Assembly (NCBI GenBank): GCA_020746875.1
Contig: JAGTJL010000009.1
Coordinates: forward strand, 682,001 to 746,000
Direction: 5' to 3'
Length of the DNA stretch: 64,000 nt
Source of the DNA: Rhexocercosporidium sp. MPI-PUGE-AT-0058
Taxonomy: Eukaryota > Ascomycota > Leotiomycetes > Helotiales
This document shows positions 11,695 to 22,303 of the stretch, one piece after another. Below the pieces are notes generated by a model that saw nothing but the letters and a program-made list of their open reading frames with translations, had not been told where the DNA came from and ran no database searches. Positions within the stretch are counted from its first letter, which is position 1, and each line of letters starts with the position of its first letter. Both the position numbers and the translations under genes were made by a program.

Positions 11695-13371
11695 ATGGTA
11701 GGATATGACATCTCTCGCAATATTCTGAGGAGTTTCATTGCGAGACCAGTGATGGTCATAAGCTTACGCCATCCAGCCTGAACAACACATCCATGTCGGT
11801 CTCTGCGGAGCAGGACTCGGCGGTCTCGCAGCAGCAATCGCCCTTCGTCGAGCAGGAGCTCAAGTCACGGTCCTCGAAGCAGCCGCTGAACTCGGAGAGA
11901 TCGGTGCTGGTATTCAGGTAAGACTTCAAAATCTTGTAGAGCCTCAAGCCCCTAACTCCCTACATCTAGGTACGAGGTTAGAAATGCAATCAGCTCAGCT
12001 AACCGATCCCCCATCAACAGATGACACCAAATGTCTCACGCCTCCTCATAAAATGGGGCGTAGCAGACATAATCGGCTCAGACCTAGTCGAGTTCGAAGA
12101 GTTGAACATGAGGCGACGAGATGGTACGAAAGTAGGATATACACGTATGATGCCGAATATGCGTCGAGACTTGGGCTATCCGTAAGACTTCTTCTCACCT
12201 CCCTCTCCACCTCTTCTATTTCCAAACCCCTAAACTCATACTACCGAGTTAGTTGAGGATATACTAACCCAAGCACAGCTGGTGGGTCGTTCACCGCGCC
12301 CACCTCCACGCCGGCCTCGTCCAATCCGCCCAAAAGCACGGCGTACAAATCCTCATTAACTCCCGTGTAACCAGCCTCGACTACACCAGCACGTCCAAAG
12401 TAACAGTCACCACCTCCGCCTCCAAAACCCACACATTCGACCTCCTAATCGGCTCCGACGGCGTCAACTCTATCGTCCGGCGCACTCTCTTCCCCTCCAT
12501 AAAACCCGCTCCTCCAACAACAAACTGCGCATACAGAGCCATCGTCCCATGCTCACAAATCCGAAAAGACCCCATCGCTCGAGAACTAACCGAGAAGCTA
12601 ACGATGGAGGTCTGGATGGGCGAGAAATCGTACATCATCACGTACCCGATATCAGGTGGTGAGGATTTCAATCTCGTGCTCTCGCATCATGTGGATCGGT
12701 TGGTGGATAAAGTGGAGGAAGTCGATGTGACGGAGGTGAGGAGGCAGTATGAGGGATATGATGAGAGGATTCGGAGGGTCGTGGGTATGATTCCCGAGGC
12801 GTCGAGATGGCCGCTTTTGGTTACGGGGCCGTTGGAGAGCTGGAGTTCGGAGAGGAAAAATGTTGTGCTGATGGGTGATGCGGCTCATAGTATGGTTAAT
12901 CATATGGCGCAGGGTGCGGCGACGAGTATGGAGGATGGTGCATTTCTGGGGAGGTGTATCGCGCAGGTTGTGAAGGGGAGGATAAATCTGCAACAAGCTA
13001 TTGAGGTGTATGAGAAGGGGAGGATGCCGAAAGCGTACTTTAAGCAGCAGGTGTCATTTCTCAATGGGGCGATTTGGCACTTGCCAGATGGGCCTGCGCA
13101 GGAAGCTAGAGACGAGGCTATGAGTTTGGAGTTGGGCGAGAAGCCGGTGCTGAGAAGTCCGAATTTGTATGGGGATCCGACGACGGTGTTGGCCATCTAT
13201 GCGTATGATGCTGAGGAGCATGCGGACTCGGAGTTGTTCGCGTATATGAAAGGGAAGGAGAGGATGGATGAGGAGAAGAGGATAACGAAGAGTGTGGCGG
13301 ATAGCTATCTGAACTGGTTCTTACCGGAAGATTATGAAGGGAAACAGGTCAGGATTGAGTCGAAGCTATGA
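11695..13371 (+). CDS. FAD-dependent aromatic monooxygenase (salicylate-hydroxylase type)
   Basis: Exons 11695-11697 (only the ATG), 11777-11917, 12021-12181, 12279-13371; 465 aa. Group A flavoprotein hydroxylase using NAD(P)H and O2, usually on phenolic acids; exact substrate unknown. Seen: Rossmann GAGLGGLAAAIALRRAG (from residue 10), E at the end of beta-2 (VTVLEAAAELGEIGAG), MTPNVSRLL after splice 2, the DG motif LIGSDGVNSIVRR near 170, and the GD motif VVLMGDAAHSMVNHMAQGA near 290. The first intron immediately follows the ATG, giving M-PEQHIHV; no other ATG reaches the FAD loop. Intron 2 (103 nt) contains internal AG sites, so a micro-exon cannot be wholly excluded. Confidence 0.9.
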
Positions 13372-13441
13372 GGACTATGATGTATTAGGTATTGGGTTCG
13401 GCGTTCTGTTATGCTGACCGAAAGGATTCTGTCCATATCGA

Positions 13442-15562
13442 TCAGAAGTTCTTTCCAGTATATGGACTTTGAACCGACGCAAACCCCTGGGGACAAGCTC
13501 TCCCCAAAGCAGCACTCCCCGATCTCATGTAACAAACCTTGGCAGCAGCACAAGCATCACTAGTACAATTAGGGCTCCTAACACTTGACTTCCCTTGATA
13601 GGTGTTGAAAGTCTCGACCAAAGTCCGATTTGACTCCATAGCAACTGTGAGACCGTGCCAGAAAGTTGCGTTAAGTGGCGCGGACTCTGGCCATCCCACT
13701 GCACTGGCATATGCTTCACGTGTGGAGTATTCAAAGTTGTACGTGGGACCCGTGGAGTTGAGTGCTGAATATGAACTGACATCCGAGTAGAAAGTGTAAG
13801 CATCGTAGACGTCGAAGGATCCAGTATCGACTTCGTACATTCTGTAACCGGAGTTCAGGTTGGTGAGAGGTGTGATTGATGGACCGATCCATCCGGTAGT
13901 GAGAGCATTTGCAGCATCTCGGACCGTACCATTGTTGGCATAGTAGATAATGGCTTGATCCTCGTGGGTATGACCCCAAAAGACGTTAGCAATGACGTGA
14001 GGCGAGTATCTATCGATGATCTGGTAGAACAGATTGGTCGGATTTGGGAGCGGGTTGGTTCCATCCCAGCCACTTAGGACATGACCAATTATCCATACTC
14101 TTTCACCTGCATCTTCAGCCGCCTGTAATTCCTTGATCATGAAGCTGAATGTTCCAGAGACATCTGGATCAGTAGTGTTGATGAAATTGAGAAAGTTGTT
14201 CCGGTACCAAAAGTCAGTGTTCAGAGTGATGATCCGAAGCCCGTAATGATTCTTGACCGAATATGCCGCGTAGTGAATCGCTGCTTGCTCAGCCGTCGCT
14301 GTATCGATCCATCCATTGTTCTTCCAAAGACCTGATACGTGATCATAATTCCAACTGAATTGCTTGCCCAATGGTCCAGGCAGGCTGTGCGGTCCATCAA
14401 TGTTTTCTGGATTGGAATCGTGATTACCGAGCACTGGGAACACGGGTCCTTTGATGTATGACTTGAACATATCGTAGATACTTGTTTCGGTGTACTCTAC
14501 GTATTCTCGAGACATCTGGTTCTGGGTATCATGAGAAACCAGATCGCCAGTGTAGAGAGTCCATGCTGGGCTGGCATACTTGGTTCCTGTGCCTGTCATG
14601 GACGCAATGGATTGCAAGGCTGCTAGTCCAAGGTAATAAGGAGTATCACACCTAAAATAGTCAATTTCAATTCTTGAGCTAGATTGTAAAGCCTACTTGT
14701 ATGCTCCATAGAGAGGTGCAGGGAAGACAGCCTGAGATGTCGGAGCAGACGAATATCTGCAGCACAACCCAGATGTACAATTTGCTTCCGACGCAACCTG
14801 ATACCGAGGGTCGAGATGGAAATCAGACAAATGAAGAACCTTGACTCTCTTTCCACTGGCTTTCGGTGCTTTCGCATTTGCCGGTTTAGGCTTGGGGAAG
14901 AGGTTCGTCATGTTCAGCGGACTTGTGACAGGTGTCGGGCAGAAGCTCGTACTGAGAGAGCTGCAGATGTATCGACCATCAAGTCCAGTCACATCCGCCA
15001 AAGCCAAAACCTGTGTCCAGATGGCTCCGAAGCCACCAGGCGAATAGTTCGTTTTGCAAGTCAAGTTAGATTGGAAACCTGTAGCCTGGCACAAGGAAAC
15101 CATCGTCTCTGGCACGAAAGTCGGTGCAGATTGAGCGAGGAATTTCCCCACGCTGAGAGCGGCGATACATTTTGAGCAGTTTCCAGAGAGGCCACCGTCT
15201 TCGTAGATAATGCTTTTGATTTCAGCGAGAGCGAGTTGCACGAGCACTTCGGCGGTGGCATTTGTGATATTTGCTATGCCTGGAGGATAGAAGACTGGGT
15301 CCTCGTTTACTGTCTGGACGGTCGTTGGATCCGTGAGATTCAGGGGATAGGTGATGTTGAGGATTGGATCGTACAGAGCAGGTTGTGGCTCAACGGTTGG
15401 TGCTGGCTTGACATAGTAGCTGGAGAAGACCGAGGTGGGAAATGCTGTAGGGACAACATAAGATGCGGCACCAGGGAGGTCTTTTGCGATTGAAGCTGAT
15501 GCAGCTGACCAGAATGCCAGAGAGGTGATGGCTGACAGAATACCTTGTGTCACGAGTGTCAT
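13442..15562 (-). CDS. Secreted acid-sphingomyelinase-like phosphodiesterase
   Basis: Exons 15562-14697 and 14651-13442; 691 aa. Metallophosphodiesterase predicted to hydrolyse sphingomyelin or related phosphodiesters in the secretory/vacuolar or extracellular space. Seen: signal-peptide-like N-terminus ending near ASASIA; a saposin-B-like module (about 115-215) with paired cysteines GNCSKCIAAL, SLCQATG and CKTNYSPGGFG; metal-binding motifs LHLSDFHLD (D-x-H), YTGDLVSHD (GD), LGNHDSNP (GNH[D/E]), IIGHVLSG and GHTHEDQ. Multiple N-glycosylation sequons. Splice joins Y-K-C-D-T-P-Y-Y-L-G-L. The open frame continues upstream from a TTG; the ATG at 15562 directly precedes the signal sequence. Convergent with the monooxygenase gene, stops 70 bp apart. 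Confidence 0.9.
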
Positions 15563-15797
15563 TTTGAAATGAGATGAGCGAATGACTGGCTTAGGTTGGC
15601 CTTGAATCAATCACTAGATACAGTTAACTTTTGATAGAAAAACGAGATGGATAGCCGTGATCATACCAGGACTACCGTAAGTATATCTTCTAACAGATAC
15701 TCAGTCGAAGTGTCAAGGCCTACCGGTGAACTTGAGAAACTCAGCAGTGAAGTCTGTCACAGCCACGCGAATCCATAGCAGCCAAAGAAAGAGCGAT

Positions 15798-15805
15798 CTT
15801 TATAA
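15798..15805 (-). promoter_or_regulatory. TATA box of sphingomyelinase-like gene
   Basis: TTATAAAG on the minus strand, about 236 bp upstream of the chosen ATG at 15562. Confidence 0.4.
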
Positions 15806-15822
15806 CCAGGCAAACCCGCTTC

Positions 15823-15842
15823 TTACCTTACCTTACCTTACC
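15823..15842. repeat. Pentanucleotide tandem repeat (TTAC C)x4
   Basis: Four perfect TTACC copies just upstream of the TATA box of the sphingomyelinase-like gene. Confidence 0.9.
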
Positions 15843-16472
15843 TATACGCGTGGACATAAATGAAGACGTTCGTACCGGCTAGACTGTCCCGCAGCAGCTA
15901 ACTTTGTAAGGAAAGTTTTACAGCTATCGCCAGGTACAATATCATCACGGGTTTGAACATGCTCATTTGATTGGCGGGTAGGCATAAATGCAGAGAGCTT
16001 GTACGCTTCCGAGCAAGGATGCTAGTGCAGGGTGAAGAAGGCTTACTTTCGTTGAAGGCATCGCGGTCAGGATAACTTAAAATGTTGCTATGGTGTTGAT
16101 ACTGAGAGAAGAGTGATATGTTAGAGGCAGAGAAGAGAAGAGAAGAGAAATGTCCGTAACGAATTACCTTGACAGCTTGGTGTTGGCGTTGCAGGCCTGA
16201 AAGCATGGCGAGCTGGGCATTCTCTAGGCTCCCGCTTCTAGCGTTCAGGGACAATCATGACCCCTGGAAAGTTAGTGCAATTAGCCCAGGCTGGGTTTGA
16301 GTGGGATTCCCAAAAGTCAGCTCTAGCTAACTTATCGTCACCCATCAAATCAAGACTTGGAAAAATTTGGAATTGGCAAAGATATCAGCAGAATTATAAC
16401 CGGGATACACTATTATCCCAAGATCCCACCAGAATCCACACAACCATCATCAACCCCCCCCGCCCCCCAACA

Positions 16473-17839
16473 TTAACCCTCCCCAAACACTACCCTCAAA
16501 TACCCAAGCAACACCACCACATCCACATCCATCTCCCTTCTGCACTCCCTCTCCAAAAACATGCAAATCGCCTTTCCTTCCACAACAGCCCGCGGCACAA
16601 GCCACCAATGTCCCGTCCCGCCCAGCTTAGCAAACCAAAAAGCCAGCACCAGCAACGCTCTCGAATCTTTCTCCTTCAGCAACTCCTTGAACGCCGGATT
16701 CATACTCCGGACAAAAGACAAGAAATGGAGAATAATAGGCAAGGTGTCGTTGAGGTGTAAGACTTTGGCGAGAGATCGTACCGCTGGGATATAAGGGTTG
16801 TTTGGGACGGTGGAAGTGGCGTTGAGGTCGTAGAGAGAGATGAATTCAGGTGGGAGGGTATCTAACCCGGCTTTTGTCGCCATTGCGATTTTCATCTTAT
16901 TCGGGAAAGGGGCGTTGAATAGAGACACCGTGGTTGTAGCTGTCGCCTCAGTAGCTATCTCTACATCGCTTTTCCCGTCGAACATAGCCATCCAGCTTAG
17001 ATCCGTTGAGCAGGGAGGTTTCAACGGCCAGGCTTCTTCGGGCGTTGTAGCCTCGATGTAGAAGAATGAGATGATACCGAGACACATCGCTGTTGCCCAG
17101 AGCGGATCTCGATCTTCGGGTCGGATGGGAAGGGAGAGCTTGTTCTTGAGGAGGCTGACGCTTTGGCTCCAGTGGAAGGCTGTGGCGGTTGAGAGAGTGG
17201 CTGTGGGTGAGAAGAGAAAGCGGTCGTGCATGAGTGTTAGGGCGAGGATGGCGTGGACTAGATGTGGATTCTGGGGAATATGAGCTGGGAGCATATCAAA
17301 GTGTAGCATAGGATAGGAAGGGTTGGGAGATGTTACCGAACAAGCTAGTTTAATCATCTCGTTCTGGTAGATATCCACGTTGTTCTTGTTGCTAATTGTG
17401 AAGACGGTCCGCAGCTGGAATTTCTGCAGTAGAACTTGGTCTTGGAGTTGGAGCTGATAAGGTGCCGTTTCCTCCATACCATCAGCATTCCCGAATCTAA
17501 GAATAGGAGCACTTTTGTATTGAATCGAATATTTCACTGGATGGGGACTTTGCACAATCTGGATCATGAAAGCTCCACTAGTTGATAATTGAAGCGAAGC
17601 TTGTTCGGAATCCGCTTCGTAGTCGCAGAGAACGCTGTAAGCAATGCATTTCTTGCATGCAGGCTTGCTTTCGTCACACTTCGAGGAGCCGAACAATCAG
17701 CCTTGTATAAGTGGTTGGAGGATAATACTGATTGGCTTGCCTTGACTTTCCGCAGCTTACAATTCCCACATCCTTGCCTTGACTTGCGATGGGCTCTTTT
17801 TTTGCGGCTGCTTGGTTTGGTGGTGTTTTGAGTAAGCAT
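16473..17839 (-). CDS. Zn2Cys6 fungal transcription factor
   Basis: Exons 17839-17741 and 17678-16473; 434 aa. Nuclear binuclear zinc-cluster regulator. Seen: basic leader KKRAHRKSRQG, then C-x2-C-x6-C-x6-C-x2-C-x6-C (CGNC...C...C-KK-C...C) at residues 24-51. The intron falls between K33 and the third cysteine and, to restore this cluster, must use a GC donor (AAG|GCAAGC ... branch GGCTGAT ... CGAAG|TGT; 62 nt). Remaining 380 residues resemble the short fungal-specific regulators with an LVHAILAL-type helix and a Trp-rich LVLAFWFAKLGG-x-GHWW-x-V-x-RA region. Start: first ATG of the open frame; an upstream in-frame GTG is ignored. Target genes unknown; the MDR reductase is divergent and 745 bp away. 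Confidence 0.85.
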
Positions 17840-18583
17840 TGTAGTTGGTGGAGGATTTGATCTATCTAATCTAGGCAGTCCAGAGAGAGGTTCAAATAAC
17901 CTATCAGAGATGGATCGATGAAGGCGGGTCGTAGGCTCCACAATTGCGAATGGGGCAGCTGGACTTGGTATGCCTACCTATCTAAGCATCCGCTAGGAAT
18001 GATCTTGTAACATCAGTGCTCTGTGTTAACGCAGTCTCCACGCCTGACTACGATGGAGTGGTAATGCATCTTGATTCTACGCATGCGGATGGCCTAAGCG
18101 AGTCCGAACCCATCCCCTGTCATCGCTTCCGCCCCTGTCATCACAACAACCTATCAACCCCCCTGTTAACAAATCCAGTCTAACCTCACGTCGCATTTAA
18201 AGAACTGCGGTTCTCTCCACAAACAACTTTCGGTCATCACCTCCATTACAAAAGCCCAATGGGAAGATCTCGTCCGCGAAGTCTTCGCATTATATAGAAG
18301 GCGATTCCGAAGGCTTGATTTTGGGGGTCCAGGATCGGACTCGGATGTTCTGTGTGTGAAATGTCCGACAAGTGAGGGATGGAGGGAGGGAGAATGATAT
18401 AAGTAGATGGGCTATTTCTCTCTCTCGTCTATCTTGAAAATCAAGTTCCTCTTTCTGTCTCATTGTCAAAACAAATCCTCTTTTCCTTTCAAGACCTATC
18501 TACCGAAGCAGACTTACACTTCCAAATTCCAACCAAGCCACCACCAAACTTAGAAACGCAACATCCTCTCAAAAACACCAATA
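17840..18583. other. Divergent promoter region, Zn2Cys6 gene and reductase
   Basis: 744 bp with CT-rich stretches before the reductase ATG and a TATATAG-like element near 18289. No open frame of note. Confidence 0.5.
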
Positions 18584-19747
18584 ATGCCAGACCCAAACCC
18601 AACCAACACAGCCGCCTGGCTCCTCACCCCCTCCTCTGACCTCGTCGTCCAATCCGCTCCCTACACGCACCCCCTCCCCACCCAAATAACCATCAAGAAC
18701 AGCGCCGTAGCCATAAATCCCGTGGACCACATGGTCGTGACCACCCCCTCCCTCCTCTACACCTGGCTCCCCTCGCCCACCATCCTAGGCTACGACGTCT
18801 CGGGCACCGTCCACGCCGTCGGCACCTCAGTAACGCGCTTCCAGCCCGGCGACCGCGTCGTCGGCCTCGCGTACGGCATGGAGAAGTGCAGTAACAAGCC
18901 CGCGGAATCCGCGTTCCAGGAGTACACGGTGCTGAACACGCATATGGTATCTCACATCCCAGAAGGGATGAGGTTCGAAGATGCGGCGGTGATGCCCCTC
19001 GCCATGTCGACTGCCGCGGTGGGACTTTTCCAGGGGGATCAGTTGGGGTTGAAATACCCTTCTCTGAACTCGGAGCCTGGATCGATGGGCGAAACGGTCA
19101 TTATCTGGGGCGGCTCGACGAGCGTAGGTTGTAACGCGATCCAGCTCGCCGCCGCGGCTGGATACGAAGTCATCACGACCTGCTCGCCTAAGAACTTCGC
19201 CTACGTCAAGAAACTAGGCGCGAGTCTCGCGTTCGATTATCGCTCTGCGACTGTAGAGCGCGATATCTTCTCCGCGATGAAAGATAGAATCTCGGCTGGT
19301 GCGCTGACGTGTGCGAATGGTGGCGCGGAAGCCTCTCTTGAGATCTTGTCTCGGCTTCCTAAAGCCTCGGGGAAGGGGGGAAGCGAGAATAAGAAAGAAA
19401 ATAAGAAATTCATCGCTATGGCTGCGTATCCTTCTCAAGAGCCGAAACCTACGTCCTTGGTCTTGCCGAGGTATGTGCTTTATTTCATGAGCTGGAATGT
19501 TAAGATGTGGGTTAGAGCGAGGGCGAAGGGCGTGGGGTATAAGTTTATCTGGGGAGGGACGTTGGTTGATAATGGATTGGGGAAGTTTTTGTTTGAGGAG
19601 TTCTTGGAGGGGGCGTTGGAGGGTGGGAGGGTGGTGCCGAGTCCGAAGTGTGAGGTTTTAGGGAGGGGATTGGAGAATGTGCAGGTCGGGTTTGAGAGGT
19701 TGAGGGAGGGGGTTAGTGCGAGGAAGTTGGTTGTTACTTTGGAGTGA
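18584..19747 (+). CDS. Zinc-type medium-chain dehydrogenase/reductase (trans-enoyl-reductase-like)
   Basis: Single exon, 387 aa. NADPH-dependent oxidoreductase of the MDR superfamily. Seen: GroES-like N-terminal half with INPVDHMV (near 45), ILGYDVSGTVHAVG, FQPGDRVVGLAYG and ESAFQEYTV; nucleotide loop VIIWGGSTSVGCNAIQLA (near 170-187), a looser version of G-x-G-x-x-G, and KLGASLAFDYRS. No catalytic-zinc cysteine/histidine set is obvious, as in the quinone- and trans-enoyl-reductase branches, including those that partner polyketide synthases. There is no PKS in the window, so a stand-alone role is more likely. Codon third positions are strongly C/G rich in the 5' half. Confidence 0.85.
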   Translation: MPDPNPTNTAAWLLTPSSDLVVQSAPYTHPLPTQITIKNSAVAINPVDHMVVTTPSLLYTWLPSPTILGYDVSGTVHAVGTSVTRFQPGDRVVGLAYGMEKCSNKPAESAFQEYTVLNTHMVSHIPEGMRFEDAAVMPLAMSTAAVGLFQGDQLGLKYPSLNSEPGSMGETVIIWGGSTSVGCNAIQLAAAAGYEVITTCSPKNFAYVKKLGASLAFDYRSATVERDIFSAMKDRISAGALTCANGGAEASLEILSRLPKASGKGGSENKKENKKFIAMAAYPSQEPKPTSLVLPRYVLYFMSWNVKMWVRARAKGVGYKFIWGGTLVDNGLGKFLFEEFLEGALEGGRVVPSPKCEVLGRGLENVQVGFERLREGVSARKLVVTLE

Positions 19748-20252
19748 GGTAGGGATGCATAGATGGATGGAGTTGTAGAGAAGGGATCTTGAGAGGAGTT
19801 CTTTTGTGTGTGTGGATGTACTGCGAGATATCTGGGACGCTTGTCCCATCTAATGTGAGGTGTTTGAAATTAGAACTTGATGAGATTGTGAATCCGATTA
19901 ACCTTAATGGGAGATTGGATCGTCTTAATTGACATGCAGGAAAGGCATGTCGAACACATGGAAGAGGGATGATAAAGCATATCAAAGTAACCAGCACTAG
20001 CTGAGTATTCTCAAGAAGGAACAAGGCTAGATTGCATTGAAACCATCTAAGCGAAACAAGAGAGCGATGGAAGGTGCAATATAGAGTCAGACTTCTGAAT
20101 ATCCGGGCAGGAACTTGAGGAATGCTCAACACGGCACACATTGTGCCGTTGGCAGATAATGAATCCTATTCTAGACCATATAATCTAGAGTACTCCTATG
20201 TACAAAAAGCCACCCAATGCATCAAAAGATAAGTACCTTTTAAGGTGTCAAT
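19748..20252. other. Convergent 3' flanks
   Basis: 505 bp between two convergent genes; no gene-like content seen. Confidence 0.5.
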
Positions 20253-21466
20253 CTACTCAGCACCACCGATATATCTATAAACAACCGAGAAATCCCTCCC
20301 CTTGCAATCCTCCTGCTGCTCAGCAGCCTCATAAACCTCCTTTGCCCTCTCACCCAACTCCAGCTTAGCTCCCGCCTCAGCAGCGGCGATAATCGCCAGA
20401 TTCAAATCCTTCCTCATCAAGCCAATCCCAAAGCCCCCTTTGTAATCACGACTCGACGGCGCGCTATCCAACACACCCTTGACGGGATTATTGATCTCGC
20501 TCGGCCAGCACTTACCCGTACTGACATTGATCAAATTAGCTAGGACTTTCGGGTCAAGACCCCATTTGATGCCCAAATTCATCGCTTCGGCCGTAGCGAT
20601 GTTGTTGATAGCGAGGAGGTAATTATTCGCTAGTTTTCCGGACAGCCCAGCGCCTTGCGGGCCGCAGTGGATGACTTTCTTGCCCATCATGAGGAGGATT
20701 GGCTCGACGCGCGCGAGCATCGAGTCGGGAGATCCGAGCATGAATGTCAAGGTCCCTGCTGTGGCACCTACAACACCGCCTGACATGGGCGCGTCGACGA
20801 ACTTGCCTTGCTGTGTGGCGTGCACGGCGTTGGCTACCTCGCGCGAGGAGGAGGGGTCGATGGTCGAACAGTCTATGAAGAGGCGGTTGGGGTTGGAGAC
20901 CACGGCTTCTGAGAGCGGGGGCTTGAGGATCTGGCCGAAGACATTGTTGACGTGGGTGGGTTCGGGGAGGACGGTGATTGTGGTTTCCTGTGGGGGAGGT
21001 AGTTAGTGTTTTGTTGCACATTTATTGTGCGGTACAAGCAAAATCCAGAACAGCACGGAAGGGAAATATTTGATTGAAAAGTAGCTTGCTGCTTCACTTA
21101 CAGAATCCTCAGCAGCCTCTCTCGCATTGGCCGCAATCTGCACGGCAGCCCCAGTCGATAACCCCTCCGTATCATTTGCGAATCTGTCAACAGAATCGGG
21201 ATTGACATCGTAAACACGGATTGTATCTGTGGAAGGCAGCTTGGCCTGTAGATTCCGAGCCATGTTATAGCCTGTGATATAAATCTCGTTAGCCGTTGCA
21301 ATTGAAGCTATTCACAGACGGAGTCGCGTGCGGGTGCCGTACCCATCTGCCCGAGGCCTATGAACCCATACTGTGCCTGTCTAGCAGACGAGACGGAGAA
21401 GCTCCTTCGCTGCAGCTGGATGGCAGACCGGATCAACGGTGCTGCTCTTCTGACGTTCGACCTCAT
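20253..21466 (-). CDS. 3-hydroxyisobutyrate dehydrogenase, mitochondrial
   Basis: Exons 21466-21343, 21271-21102, 20987-20253; 342 aa. Oxidises 3-hydroxyisobutyrate to methylmalonate semialdehyde with NAD+ in valine breakdown. Seen: Arg/Ser-rich mitochondrial presequence (RRAAPLIRSAIQLQRRSFSVSS), dinucleotide loop FIGLGQMG-YNMARNL across splice 1, IDCSTIDPSSSREVA, substrate motif DAPMSGGVVGATAGTL (near 180), GPQGAGLSGKLANNYLL with the catalytic Lys, and GLMRKDLNLAI near the C-terminus. All three exons join in phase; length fits the eukaryotic family. Confidence 0.95.
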
Positions 21467-22303
21467 GATTGATTGCTGTGCTGTTGAGGTGTGAAGCTGA
21501 AGTAAAGCAAAGGAAAGGAAAGGAACGAAAAGAAAAGAAGGGTTGAATGAGGGGACCAGGTAAGGCACTTTTAAGCCGATGTACAGTTGCGCGGGTGGCT
21601 TGCATTCCTTGTTTGGACCGCCCGCGCGGGGAAGAGCTACAGCTAAGTCTGGTATGGTCTGGGGAATTTAGAATTCATAGCGGGGACATCTCCAGCTCCA
21701 GTTATGACTTTGTCCAAGTTACAGCCGAGTCTTGCCGGTTGGTGCGGGTTCGGAAGTGGAGGCGGAAGCGAGCAAGCAATAATACATGAGCTTGGTGGCT
21801 TCGGGCTCGGGCTTGCACTGCACGAGATCGAGGTGATCGAATTCCGAGAGTGGAGGCTCGTGGGTTGGTTGACTTACACGCTGCTCGACCGTGGGACAAG
21901 CAGTCAGGGATATTTAGAACTTTGAGGCTCCGTTATTGTAATCCATTGGAGACTCTGATTACCCGGATATGGCATGCATGGTATGTAGAGGATGGCATCA
22001 ACGGTTTTGACATCTAAAGATTCGTCTGTGTACGGGAGTTATCTGTCTCCAGACGATGCTTCAAGATCCAGATCTATCCTGTGTTCAACCCCCAGGCCCC
22101 AGCTCTTATCATTACATACACATGGTTGCCATTTCGTCGACTGTTCAAGGAAGACCCAGAACTCAAGCTCCCTAAAGCCGTGGAATTACCTCTCATCCAG
22201 GGTCGTTGCTGTAGCCATTACCATTCTATCCACAGTCCCTCCATCCCCTTATTACTCTTTCATAACTCTAAAATAACGCTCATTATGGGTATTCTCGCAA
22301 AAT
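21467..22303. other. Intergenic region, 837 bp
   Basis: HIBADH promoter side plus 3' flank of the next minus-strand gene. Several overlapping open frames on both strands, none with recognisable content. Confidence 0.45.

Larger units (their letters stand above)
15563..16472. other. Intergenic, SMPDase promoter and Zn2Cys6 gene 3' flank
   Basis: 910 bp. Holds a TATAAAG box on the minus strand (15798-15805), a pentanucleotide repeat (next entry) and a purine-rich AGAAG run near 16130-16148. The 119-codon minus frame ending at 15898 starts at TTG and lacks features. Confidence 0.5.

Noticed and set aside
20671..21021. Frames opposite and overlapping 3-hydroxyisobutyrate dehydrogenase
   Set aside because: Shadows of a GC-rich exon with unmistakable HIBADH motifs in the other frame.
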